From Saccharothrix deserti (GTDB lineage: Bacteria > Actinomycetota > Actinomycetes > Mycobacteriales > Pseudonocardiaceae), in the NCBI RefSeq assembly GCF_009769385.1, contig NZ_VKAB01000002.1, positions 124,001-188,000 on the forward strand: DNA of 64,000 nucleotides, read 5' to 3'. The notes below the pieces were generated by a model. It made no database searches and was not told the DNA's origin. It saw only the letters and a list, made by a program, of their open reading frames with translations. Within the stretch, counting starts at the first letter, position 1. Every line of letters starts with the position of its first letter. This document shows positions 43,314 to 50,893 of this stretch, piece after piece. Made by a program: the position numbers and the translations under genes.

Positions 43314-44690
43314 TCAGCGGTTGACGGTCAGGTCGCGCGCGGAGGCGTAGCGTTCCCGCACCCACGGGGTCGGGTCGGCCTCCACCGCGGTCGACGCGAG
43401 TTCCGTCCACAGCGGCGGCGCGTCCGCACCGCTCGCCGCCCACGCCGCCTGCCGGGCGGCGCCGTCGGCCACGTACTCGCTCGGCGACGGCACGACCACC
43501 GGGCAGCCGAACACGGCGGGCGCGAGCCGCTGCACGGCGGGCATCCGGGCCCCGCCGCCGATCAGCAGCACCCGCGACACCGGCATACCGAGGGCCACCA
43601 GCGCGTCGATCGCGTCGGCCAGGCTGCACAGCAGGCCCTCGACCGCGGCGCGCGCCAGGTGCGCCGGGGTCATGGTGTCCAGCCGCAGGCCGTGCAACGC
43701 GCCGGTGGAGTCGGGCTTGTTCGGCGTCCGCTCGCCCTCCAGGTACGGCACGAACACCAGCCCGTCCGCACCCGCCGGAGCGCTCAACGCCAGGTCGGAC
43801 AGTGAAGGCAGGTCGACGCCCAGCATGTCCGCCGTCGCGTCGAGCACCCGTGACGCGTTGAGGGTGCACACGAGCGGCAGGTGGCCGCCCTCCGCGTCGG
43901 CGAAGCCGTTGACGATGCCGGTGCCGTCGGCGACCGGGTTCGGCCACCGCGCGAACGCCGTGCCGGACGTGCCGATGGACACCACGACGTCACCGGGCTG
44001 CGCCTGCACGCCCAGTGCCGCCGCCGCGTTGTCGCCCGCGCCCGCGCCGAACCGGCCGACGAGTTCCGCCGGACCGAGCACCCGCGGCAGCGCGACGACC
44101 TTGCCCAGCGCCAGTTCCAGCAGGTCCGGTCGGTAGTCCTCTGTGGACGGCGACCAGTAGCCGGTGCCGCTGGCGTCGCTGCGGTCGGTGGTCAGGGCGT
44201 CCAACGACGTCCCGCCGGACAGCTTCCAGGTCAGCCAGTCGTGCGGCAGGCACACCGCCGCCGTGCGACCGACCGACTCCGGCTCGTGCGCCGCCAGCCA
44301 CCGCAGCTTGGTCACCGTCAAAGACGCGACCGGGACGCTGCCGATCGCCTCGGCCCACTTGTCCGGACCGCCCAGCTCGACGGTGAGGTCGGCCGCCGCC
44401 GCCGCGGAACGGGTGTCGTTCCACAGCAACGCCGGCCGCACCACCTCGCCGGAGGAATCCAGCGTCACCATGCCGTGCTGCTGCGCGGCCACCGACACGG
44501 CGGCCACGTCGTCCAGACCGCCCGCGTCCGCGATGGCCGTCTGCAGCGCGTCCCACCACGCGGAGGGGTGCACCTCGGTGCCCGTCGGGTGCGCCGCACG
44601 CCCTTGCCGCACAAGGGCACCGGTGTCCGCGTCGCGCACCACCACCTTGCAGGACTGGGTGGACGAGTCGACGCCCGCGACGAGCGCCAT
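43314..44690 (-). CDS. xylB: Xylulokinase
   Basis: 458 aa from ATG 44690. FGGY kinase: [15 protein letters not shown], substrate motif [30 protein letters not shown] with catalytic-region Asp, [11 protein letters not shown], and C-terminal [15 protein letters not shown]. Phosphorylates D-xylulose to D-xylulose 5-phosphate, the second step of xylose use. The xylA stop and this ATG share one base (TGATG), so the pair is translationally coupled. Confidence 0.95.
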   Translation of the reverse strand: MALVAGVDSSTQSCKVVVRDADTGALVRQGRAAHPTGTEVHPSAWWDALQTAIADAGGLDDVAAVSVAAQQHGMVTLDSSGEVVRPALLWNDTRSAAAAADLTVELGGPDKWAEAIGSVPVASLTVTKLRWLAAHEPESVGRTAAVCLPHDWLTWKLSGGTSLDALTTDRSDASGTGYWSPSTEDYRPDLLELALGKVVALPRVLGPAELVGRFGAGAGDNAAAALGVQAQPGDVVVSIGTSGTAFARWPNPVADGTGIVNGFADAEGGHLPLVCTLNASRVLDATADMLGVDLPSLSDLALSAPAGADGLVFVPYLEGERTPNKPDSTGALHGLRLDTMTPAHLARAAVEGLLCSLADAIDALVALGMPVSRVLLIGGGARMPAVQRLAPAVFGCPVVVPSPSEYVADGAARQAAWAASGADAPPLWTELASTAVEADPTPWVRERYASARDLTVNR

Positions 44691-45826
44691 CAGCGCGCGC
44701 CCAACAGGTGCTCGGTCGCCAACTGCGCGAGGCGCACGAACCCGAAGCCGCGCTCACCGGCGACGGCCGGGTCGAAGTCCTCGCCCTTCAGGAAGTCCGC
44801 GATCGACTCGCCCGGGTTCAGGGTCGGCTCGGCCAGTTCGTACACGCCGCTGGCCTTCAGCGCCTCCTGCACCTCGGGGTCGGCGCGGAACGCCGTCGCC
44901 CGCTCGCGCAGCAGCTTGTAGGTGCGCATGTTGGCCGCCGCGCTCTCCCACACGCCGTCGAAGTCCTCGGTGCGCAGCGGCTTGTAGTCGAAGTGCCGCG
45001 GGCCTTCGTAGCCGCCGTTCTCCAGCAGGTCCACCAGGAAGAACGCGGACAGCAGGTCGCCCTGGCCGAACACGAAGTCCTGGTCGTAGCGCGGGCCCTT
45101 CTGGCCGTTGAGGTCGATGTGGAAGAGCTTGCCCTGCCACAGCGCCTGGCCGATGCCGTGCACGAAGTTGAGGCCCGCCATCTGCTCGTGGCCGACCTCG
45201 GGGTTCACGCCGACCAACTCGTGGTGCTCCAGCGTCGAGATGAACGCCAGGGCGTGGCCGATCGTCGGCAGCAGGATGTCGCCGCGCGGCTCGTTGGGCT
45301 TGGGCTCCAGCGCGAAGCGGAAGCCGTAGCCCTGGTCGATCGAGTACTGCGCGACCGTGTCGACGGCCTCGCGGTAGCGGTCGAGGGCGGCGTGCACGGG
45401 CTTGCCGGCATCGACCTCCGAGCCTTCGCGGCCACCCCACATCACGATGGTCTCCGCGCCGAGTTCGGCCGCCAGCTCCAGGTTGCGCAGCACCTTGCGC
45501 AGCGCGAACCGGCGCACCGAGCGGTCGTTGCTGGTGAAGCCGCCGTCCTTGAACACCGGGTGGGTGAACAGGTTGGTGGTCACCATGGGCACGACCATGC
45601 CGGTCTCGTCCAACGCCGCGCGGAACGCGCTGACGCGCTTGTCCCGCTCCGCCGCGTCCGCGCCGAAGGGGAACAGGTCGTCGTCGTGGAACGTGATGCC
45701 CCACGCACCGAGCTCCGAGAGCTTGCGCACCGCCAGCGGCGCGTCCAGCACGGGGCGGGTCGCGTCGCCGAACGGGTCGCGTCCCTGCCAGCCGACCGTC
45801 CACAGACCGAAGCTGAACTTGTCCAC
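44690..45826 (-). CDS. xylA: Xylose isomerase
   Basis: 378 aa from GTG 45826 with GGAGG 8 nt upstream. TIM-barrel, divalent-metal enzyme: active-site H47 in [43 protein letters not shown], metal Glu/Lys in [29 protein letters not shown] and [20 protein letters not shown]. Length and motifs are those of actinobacterial class I xylose isomerases. Converts D-xylose to D-xylulose. Probably regulated by the divergent ROK repressor. Confidence 0.97.
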   Translation of the reverse strand: MDKFSFGLWTVGWQGRDPFGDATRPVLDAPLAVRKLSELGAWGITFHDDDLFPFGADAAERDKRVSAFRAALDETGMVVPMVTTNLFTHPVFKDGGFTSNDRSVRRFALRKVLRNLELAAELGAETIVMWGGREGSEVDAGKPVHAALDRYREAVDTVAQYSIDQGYGFRFALEPKPNEPRGDILLPTIGHALAFISTLEHHELVGVNPEVGHEQMAGLNFVHGIGQALWQGKLFHIDLNGQKGPRYDQDFVFGQGDLLSAFFLVDLLENGGYEGPRHFDYKPLRTEDFDGVWESAAANMRTYKLLRERATAFRADPEVQEALKASGVYELAEPTLNPGESIADFLKGEDFDPAVAGERGFGFVRLAQLATEHLLGAR

Positions 45827-45839
45827 GAGGGCACCTCCA

Positions 45840-45862
45840 ATAAGTTTGATGCCTGAACTTAT
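45840..45862. promoter_or_regulatory. Probable XylR (ROK) operator in the xylA-xylR divergent region
   Basis: Inverted repeat ATAAGTT-N9-AACTTAT in an AT-rich island between xylA (start 45826) and the ROK gene. It lies 13 bp from xylA and 22 bp from the ROK start, so one bound dimer could repress both. A -10-like TAGTAT at 45876-45881 places the expected transcript start at the second GTG (45888), suggesting a leaderless ROK mRNA. Confidence 0.75.
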
Positions 45863-45884
45863 CGCACTCAGCCGCTAGTATCCA

Positions 45885-47060
45885 GTGGTGTCCAGACCGC
45901 AGCCCGCGAGCCAGCACACCGTGCGACGGCACAACTCCGCCCTCGTGCTCGACGCGATCGCCGAGACGCCGGGCTCGTCGCGCGCGGCCGTCGCCGCCCG
46001 CACCGGCCTGACCAAGGCGACCGTGTCGAGCCTGGTGGACCGGATGATCGGCGCCGGGCTCGTCGCCGAGGGCGAGGCGCAGGCGCGATCCGGTCCGGGC
46101 AGGCGCGGCACGGCGCTGCACCTGTCCCCCACCGGACCGCACGGGCTCGGCGTCGAGATCGGGGTCGACTACCTGGCGACGTGCCTGGTCGACCTCACCG
46201 GACGGGTGCGGGCGCGGTGGCTGCGGCCCAGCGACAATCGTGCCTCCTCCCCCGCCCGCGTGCTGGCCAAGGTGGCGACGGCGGTGCGGACGGCGGTGAA
46301 GCAGGACGTGCCGATCGGCGGGGTCGGCGTGGCCGTGCCCGGTCTGGTCGAGGTGGCCGGCGGGTCGCTGCGGGTCGCGCCGAACCTGGGCTGGCGCGAG
46401 GTGGACATCCGGGGCGAGCTGACCCGCCGGATGGCGCTGGACGTGCCGGTGCTGGTGGGCAACGAGGCGAACCTGGCCGCGTTGGCCGAGCTGTGGCACG
46501 GGGACGTGGCGGCGGATTTCGTGCACATCTCCGGTGAGATCGGCATCGGCGCCGGGATCGTGGTGGGCGGCGGGCTGTTCGAGGGCGTGTCCGGGTTCGG
46601 GGGCGAGATCGGCCACCTGTCGGTCGACCCGCGCGGGCCGCAGTGCGCGTGCGGGTCGCGGGGGTGTCTGGAGCGGCTGGCCGGGCAGGACGAGATCGTG
46701 CGCGCGGCGGGCGTCTCGGGCGTGGACGAACTGCTGGCACGGCTGGCCTCGGGCGACCGCACGGCCACGACGGCGGTGCGGTCGGCGGCCAAGTGGTTGG
46801 GCGTGGCGCTGTCCGGCGCGGTGAACCTCCTGGACCTGCCCACAGTGGTCCTGGGCGGCACCTACGCCCGCCTGGAACCGTGGCTGCGGGAGCCCCTGCA
46901 CGCCGAGTTGGACCGCCGCGTGGTCAGCGCCGAGTGGTCCCCGGTGCGGGTGGTCGCCTCGTCCCTGGGCGCCGAGGCCGCCGTGCGCGGCGCCGCGACC
47001 ACCGCCGTCCGCGCGATCCTCGCCGACCCCGACCCGTACGTGAACTCGGTCCTGGCCTGA
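45885..47060 (+). CDS. ROK-family transcriptional regulator (XylR-type)
   Basis: 391 aa from GTG 45885 (or GTG 45888). N-terminal winged HTH at about 10-75 (RAAVAARTGLTKATVSSLVD). The ROK sugar-kinase-like domain follows: VGVAVPGLVEV, NEANLAALAELWHG, ISGEIGIGAGIVVGGGLF, GFGGEIGHLSVDP and zinc-binding CACGSRGCLE. The domain senses xylose and releases DNA. Divergent from xylAB with an intervening palindrome, the usual arrangement for XylR in actinobacteria. Confidence 0.92.
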   Translation: MVSRPQPASQHTVRRHNSALVLDAIAETPGSSRAAVAARTGLTKATVSSLVDRMIGAGLVAEGEAQARSGPGRRGTALHLSPTGPHGLGVEIGVDYLATCLVDLTGRVRARWLRPSDNRASSPARVLAKVATAVRTAVKQDVPIGGVGVAVPGLVEVAGGSLRVAPNLGWREVDIRGELTRRMALDVPVLVGNEANLAALAELWHGDVAADFVHISGEIGIGAGIVVGGGLFEGVSGFGGEIGHLSVDPRGPQCACGSRGCLERLAGQDEIVRAAGVSGVDELLARLASGDRTATTAVRSAAKWLGVALSGAVNLLDLPTVVLGGTYARLEPWLREPLHAELDRRVVSAEWSPVRVVASSLGAEAAVRGAATTAVRAILADPDPYVNSVLA

Positions 47061-47061
47061 C

Positions 47062-47556
47062 CTACGCGTCCAGGACCGCCAGGAGCGCCTGGTAGGTGTG
47101 CTCCGGGTCGCCTTCACGGGAGAGGATGACCACGGGTTGGCGGGCGGCGATGACGGCCATCAGGTTGTCGTGCATGTCCGACAGCTCGCGCGGCGTGGCC
47201 TGGATGGTGTCGCGCTCGGCGAAGCGGCGCAGGGCGTTCTCCTTCGAGTCGAACAGGACGATCTCGTGGAACGTCGCGCCGACGTCGGCGGCCAGGCGGG
47301 CGAGGCGCTCCAGGAACTCCGGGCGGCCCAGGAACTGGGGCACGACCACGTCGTGACCGGACGTCAGGTGCGTGCGGGCGGCGGCGATCGCGATGTCCCG
47401 CGCCAGCCGCCCGGCCCGCGGCAGGTCGCCGCTGATCAGGTCGCGCACCCGGTCGACGTCCAGCGCCAACGCGGGCGGGTGGTCCTCGGCGTAGCGGCGG
47501 GCGATGGTCGACTTGCCGCACCCCGGCGGGCCGTTCAACACGATCAGGAGGGCCAC
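47062..47556 (-). CDS. P-loop kinase-like ATPase (AAA family)
   Basis: 164 aa from GTG 47556; the longer frame runs into a promoter region. Walker A VLNGPPGCGKSTIARR at 6-21, ALDVDRVRDLISGD, HDVVVPQFLGRPEF and FDSKENALRRFAERD. Resembles small zeta-toxin/chloramphenicol-phosphotransferase-like kinases that phosphorylate small molecules. No antitoxin gene is seen. Ends convergently with the ROK gene, 1 bp apart. Confidence 0.82.
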   Translation of the reverse strand: MALLIVLNGPPGCGKSTIARRYAEDHPPALALDVDRVRDLISGDLPRAGRLARDIAIAAARTHLTSGHDVVVPQFLGRPEFLERLARLAADVGATFHEIVLFDSKENALRRFAERDTIQATPRELSDMHDNLMAVIAARQPVVILSREGDPEHTYQALLAVLDA

Positions 47557-47735
47557 ACCCCCGAGACTAGCGGTGGGACGGCGCCGTGTGCCGGGACGAC
47601 TACGCTGTGTCTTCACCCGAATGCACTCGCCGGATGCGGACACACTCCGGCCGCCCGTCTGACAGCCTGTACGGCACATTTGACGTTGCCGAGCAGGTGC
47701 GGACAATCGGGGATACTGGGGCAGGGGGTGGACCG

Positions 47736-50408
47736 GTGCCGCGTGGAGAGCGCCCGTTGGACGTCGGCGACAGCTCGTTGCTCAAGTTCGCCGCCGACCT
47801 GCGGTCGTTGCGGGACAAGGCGGGCGGGTACAGCTACCGGCAGTTGGGCGCACGCGCCCACTACTCGGCGACGACGCTGTCGGACGCGGCGGGCGGGCGG
47901 AAGCTGCCGACGCTCGCGGTGACGTTGGCGTACGTGCGCGCCTGCGAGGGCGACGTGGCCGAGTGGGAGGACCGGTGGCGGCAGGTCGCCGCCGAGGTGC
48001 TGCCCAGCCCGGAGCCGGAGCCCGACGAGGGCCACCCGCCGTACTCGGGCCTGGCCGCCTACGGCACCGAGGACGCCGAGTGGTTCTTCGGCCGCGACCA
48101 CCTGCTGGACGACCTGGAGCAGCGCATCGCGCACCGGCGGTTGGTCGCGGTGTTCGGCGCGTCCGGCGCGGGCAAGTCGTCGCTGCTGCGCGCCGGCCTG
48201 GTGCCGCGGATGACCGGCCGGGTCGTGGTCACCACGCCGAGCGAGACGGCCGAGCCGGACCTGGACGCCGACCTGCTGATCGTGGACCAGTTCGAAGAGG
48301 TCTTCACGCTGTGGCAGGACGTCGAGCAGCGCGCGGCGTACGTCGACGCGCTGCTGACCGCCCGGTGCAAGGTCGTGCTCGGCGTGCGGGCCGACTTCTA
48401 CGGGCACTGCGCGCAGCACCCGGCGCTGGTGGAGGCGCTGACCGACGGCCAACTGCTGCTCGGGCCGATGGGTCCCGAGGAACTGCGCCAGGTGATCATG
48501 CAGCCCGCCGTGAAGGCGTCGTGCACGGTGGAGACGGCGCTGGTGTCCCGGCTCATCGCGGACGCCACCGGTCAGGCCGGCGTGCTGCCGCTGATGTCCC
48601 ACGCGCTGCTGGAAACCTGGCGGCGTCGGCGCGGCACCACGTTGACGCTGGCCGGGTACGAGGCGGCCGGCGGCATCCAGCACGCCATCGCGCAGACCGC
48701 CGAACGCACCTACACGTCGTTGGAGAAGCAGCAGCGCGCGTTGGCGCGACAGGTCTTCCTGCGGCTCACCGCGCTCGGCGACGGCACCGAGGACACCAAG
48801 CGGCGGCTGCCCCGTGCCGAACTCGACGACGACGTGGACGTGGACGTCGTGCTCGACCGGCTGGCGCACGCCCGGCTGCTCACCCTGGACCGGGACAGCG
48901 TGGAGATCGCGCACGAGGCGCTGATCCGCTCCTGGCCCCGGCTGCGCGGCTGGCTCGCCGAGGACCGGGACGGGCTGCGCACCATGCGCCAGCTCACCGA
49001 GGCCGCGGCCACCTGGGACTCGCTCGGCCGCGACCCGGACGCGCTGTACCGGGGTTCGCGGCTGGACACCGCGGTCGAGTGGACGCGGCGGGACGGCGTG
49101 CGCACCAGCGCCCAGGAGCGGGACTTCCTGGCCGACAGCCTCCAGGCCCGCGAACGGGAACGGCGGCTCGCGCACCGGCGCACCCGCAGGCTGCGGCAGC
49201 TCGTCGCGTTATTGGCCGTGCTGCTGCTGCTCGCGGGCACCGCCGTGGTCGTCGCGATCCGGTCGCAGAAGGAGGCCGCCGACGGCTGGCGCACCTCGGC
49301 CTCCTGGTACGTGGCCAACCAGTCGCAGCAGCTGCGCAGCAGCGACGCGGGGCTCGCCGACCAGCTCGCCATCGCCGCGTACAACCTCAACCCGACCAAC
49401 GAGACGCGCAACGGCGTGCTCAGCGCGCTCGCGGCGAACGCACGGGACCCGGCCGCCCGCCCGGCGTTCGCCTCCGCCCAGGCCCGGAGCCCGGACGGTG
49501 TGCCGCAGCCGACCACCCGCGTGCTCGGCCCCGCCGACGAGACCGTGACGTCGATCGCCGTGGACGGCGCGGACCAGGCGTTCGCCACGACGTTGGTGGA
49601 CGAGGTGGCGAAGGTCTGGGACGTCACGGACATCACCGCCGAAGTCGCGCACACCTTCGACTTCCGGGTGGAGCGGATCGTGCTCGACCCGGCCCGCGCC
49701 CGCACCCTGGTCACCGTGTCGAACCTCCGCGAGGTCGCGGTGTGGGACTGGTCGGCCCCGGGCCGGCCGGTCAAGCGGTCGCAGCTGCCCGGCCACGCGC
49801 GCCCGGTCACCGGCGTCGTCTACAGCCCCGACGGGGAGGTCGTCGTGACCTACGACGACACGGGCGCCGTCCGGCTGTGGGACGTGTCCGACCCGGCGCG
49901 GCCACTGCGGATCGGGGAGCTGAACACCGGCCTGGAGGTCACCGCGGCCACGTTGTCGGAGGACAACCGCACCCTGGCGCTCGGCTGCGCGAACGGCGAG
50001 GTCCGACTGCTCGACCTGACCGATCGGTCGGCGCCGAAGGAGATGTGGTCCCGCAAGGCGCACCGGGGAGCGATCCACTCGCTGGGCTTCCGCCACGACG
50101 ACACCGCCCTCGCCAGCGTCGGCAAGGAGGACAAGGTGGCGCTGTGGGACGTGTCGGACCCGACGCGGCCGGTCGAGCTGGGACGGATCAACGGGTCCAC
50201 CAAGGGCGTCTACGGGGTGGCGTTCGGCGACACCCCGCACCAGGTGGTCACGTCCAGGTCGGACGGCACGACGCGCACCTGGGAGTTCGACTTCGACACG
50301 GCGGTGCGGACGATGTGCGACGCGGTGGAGGCGCACATCTCCCGCGAGGAGTGGCAGCAGTACGTGGGGGCGATCGGCGCGCTGGAGTACAGCCGTCCGT
50401 GTGCCTGA
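47736..50408 (+). CDS. HTH - STAND NTPase - transmembrane - WD40 repeat protein
   Basis: 890 aa from GTG 47736, preceded by AGGGGGTGG. N-terminal HTH-like region (about 10-70: FAADLRSLRDKAGGYSYRQL, ARAHYSATTLSDAAGGRKLP). nSTAND1 NTPase: YSGLAAYGTEDAEWFFGRD, Walker A VFGASGAGKSSLLRAGL (about 138-154) and Walker B LLIVDQFEEVFTLW (about 181-194), then VLGVRADFYG. A transmembrane helix at about 488-512 (LVALLAVLLLLAGTAVVVAI) splits it from a C-terminal beta-propeller of degenerate WD40 units (AVWDW, VRLWDVSDPARP, VALWDVSDPTRP). Such proteins are signal-transduction ATPases; some relatives act in conflict or defence. Partners unknown. Confidence 0.88.
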   Translation: MPRGERPLDVGDSSLLKFAADLRSLRDKAGGYSYRQLGARAHYSATTLSDAAGGRKLPTLAVTLAYVRACEGDVAEWEDRWRQVAAEVLPSPEPEPDEGHPPYSGLAAYGTEDAEWFFGRDHLLDDLEQRIAHRRLVAVFGASGAGKSSLLRAGLVPRMTGRVVVTTPSETAEPDLDADLLIVDQFEEVFTLWQDVEQRAAYVDALLTARCKVVLGVRADFYGHCAQHPALVEALTDGQLLLGPMGPEELRQVIMQPAVKASCTVETALVSRLIADATGQAGVLPLMSHALLETWRRRRGTTLTLAGYEAAGGIQHAIAQTAERTYTSLEKQQRALARQVFLRLTALGDGTEDTKRRLPRAELDDDVDVDVVLDRLAHARLLTLDRDSVEIAHEALIRSWPRLRGWLAEDRDGLRTMRQLTEAAATWDSLGRDPDALYRGSRLDTAVEWTRRDGVRTSAQERDFLADSLQARERERRLAHRRTRRLRQLVALLAVLLLLAGTAVVVAIRSQKEAADGWRTSASWYVANQSQQLRSSDAGLADQLAIAAYNLNPTNETRNGVLSALAANARDPAARPAFASAQARSPDGVPQPTTRVLGPADETVTSIAVDGADQAFATTLVDEVAKVWDVTDITAEVAHTFDFRVERIVLDPARARTLVTVSNLREVAVWDWSAPGRPVKRSQLPGHARPVTGVVYSPDGEVVVTYDDTGAVRLWDVSDPARPLRIGELNTGLEVTAATLSEDNRTLALGCANGEVRLLDLTDRSAPKEMWSRKAHRGAIHSLGFRHDDTALASVGKEDKVALWDVSDPTRPVELGRINGSTKGVYGVAFGDTPHQVVTSRSDGTTRTWEFDFDTAVRTMCDAVEAHISREEWQQYVGAIGALEYSRPCA

Positions 50409-50445
50409 GATGGCGTATCACCCGGCCCGGACGGATAATCACGCC

Positions 50446-50865
50446 GTGACCACCCCGCGTGACGACGACCGCACCGAAGCGCTGCCCGCGAGCCCGGTAC
50501 CGGACGGCCCGCCGGCGGTGGGTCCGCGCGACACCGGGCCGAGCACCGTCGAACCCACGCCGCCGCCGATCGCCTCACCCGGCACACCGGACCTGGCGGC
50601 CGGGCCGCCCGCGAAGCTCAAGCCGACCAGGATCAGCGGCACCTGGGTCGCGGTGCTGGCCTCGATCGTCGTGCTGATCGTGCTGCTGGTGTTCATCCTG
50701 CAGAACCTCACCGGCGCCACGATCAACTTCCTCGGCCTGGCGGGCACGCTGCCGCTGGGCGTGGCGCTGCTGTTCGCGGCGATCGCCGGCGCGATCGTGG
50801 TGGCCCTGGTCGGCGCAGCCCGGATCATGCAGCTGCGCCGCCAGGCCAAACGAGGGCTGCGCTAG
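50446..50865 (+). CDS. LapA-domain (DUF1049) membrane protein
   Basis: 139 aa from GTG 50446. Pro-rich, disordered N-terminus of about 60 residues, then two transmembrane helices (WVAVLASIVVLIVLLVFILQNL; GVALLFAAIAGAIVVALVGA) with the conserved NLTGATINFLGLAGTLPLG between, and a basic tail RQAKRGLR. This is the lipopolysaccharide-assembly A family, widespread and of unknown role in Gram-positives. It follows the STAND gene by 37 bp and may be co-transcribed. Confidence 0.85.
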   Translation: MTTPRDDDRTEALPASPVPDGPPAVGPRDTGPSTVEPTPPPIASPGTPDLAAGPPAKLKPTRISGTWVAVLASIVVLIVLLVFILQNLTGATINFLGLAGTLPLGVALLFAAIAGAIVVALVGAARIMQLRRQAKRGLR

Positions 50866-50893
50866 ACCCATCGGGGCTGGACCCATCGGGGCC

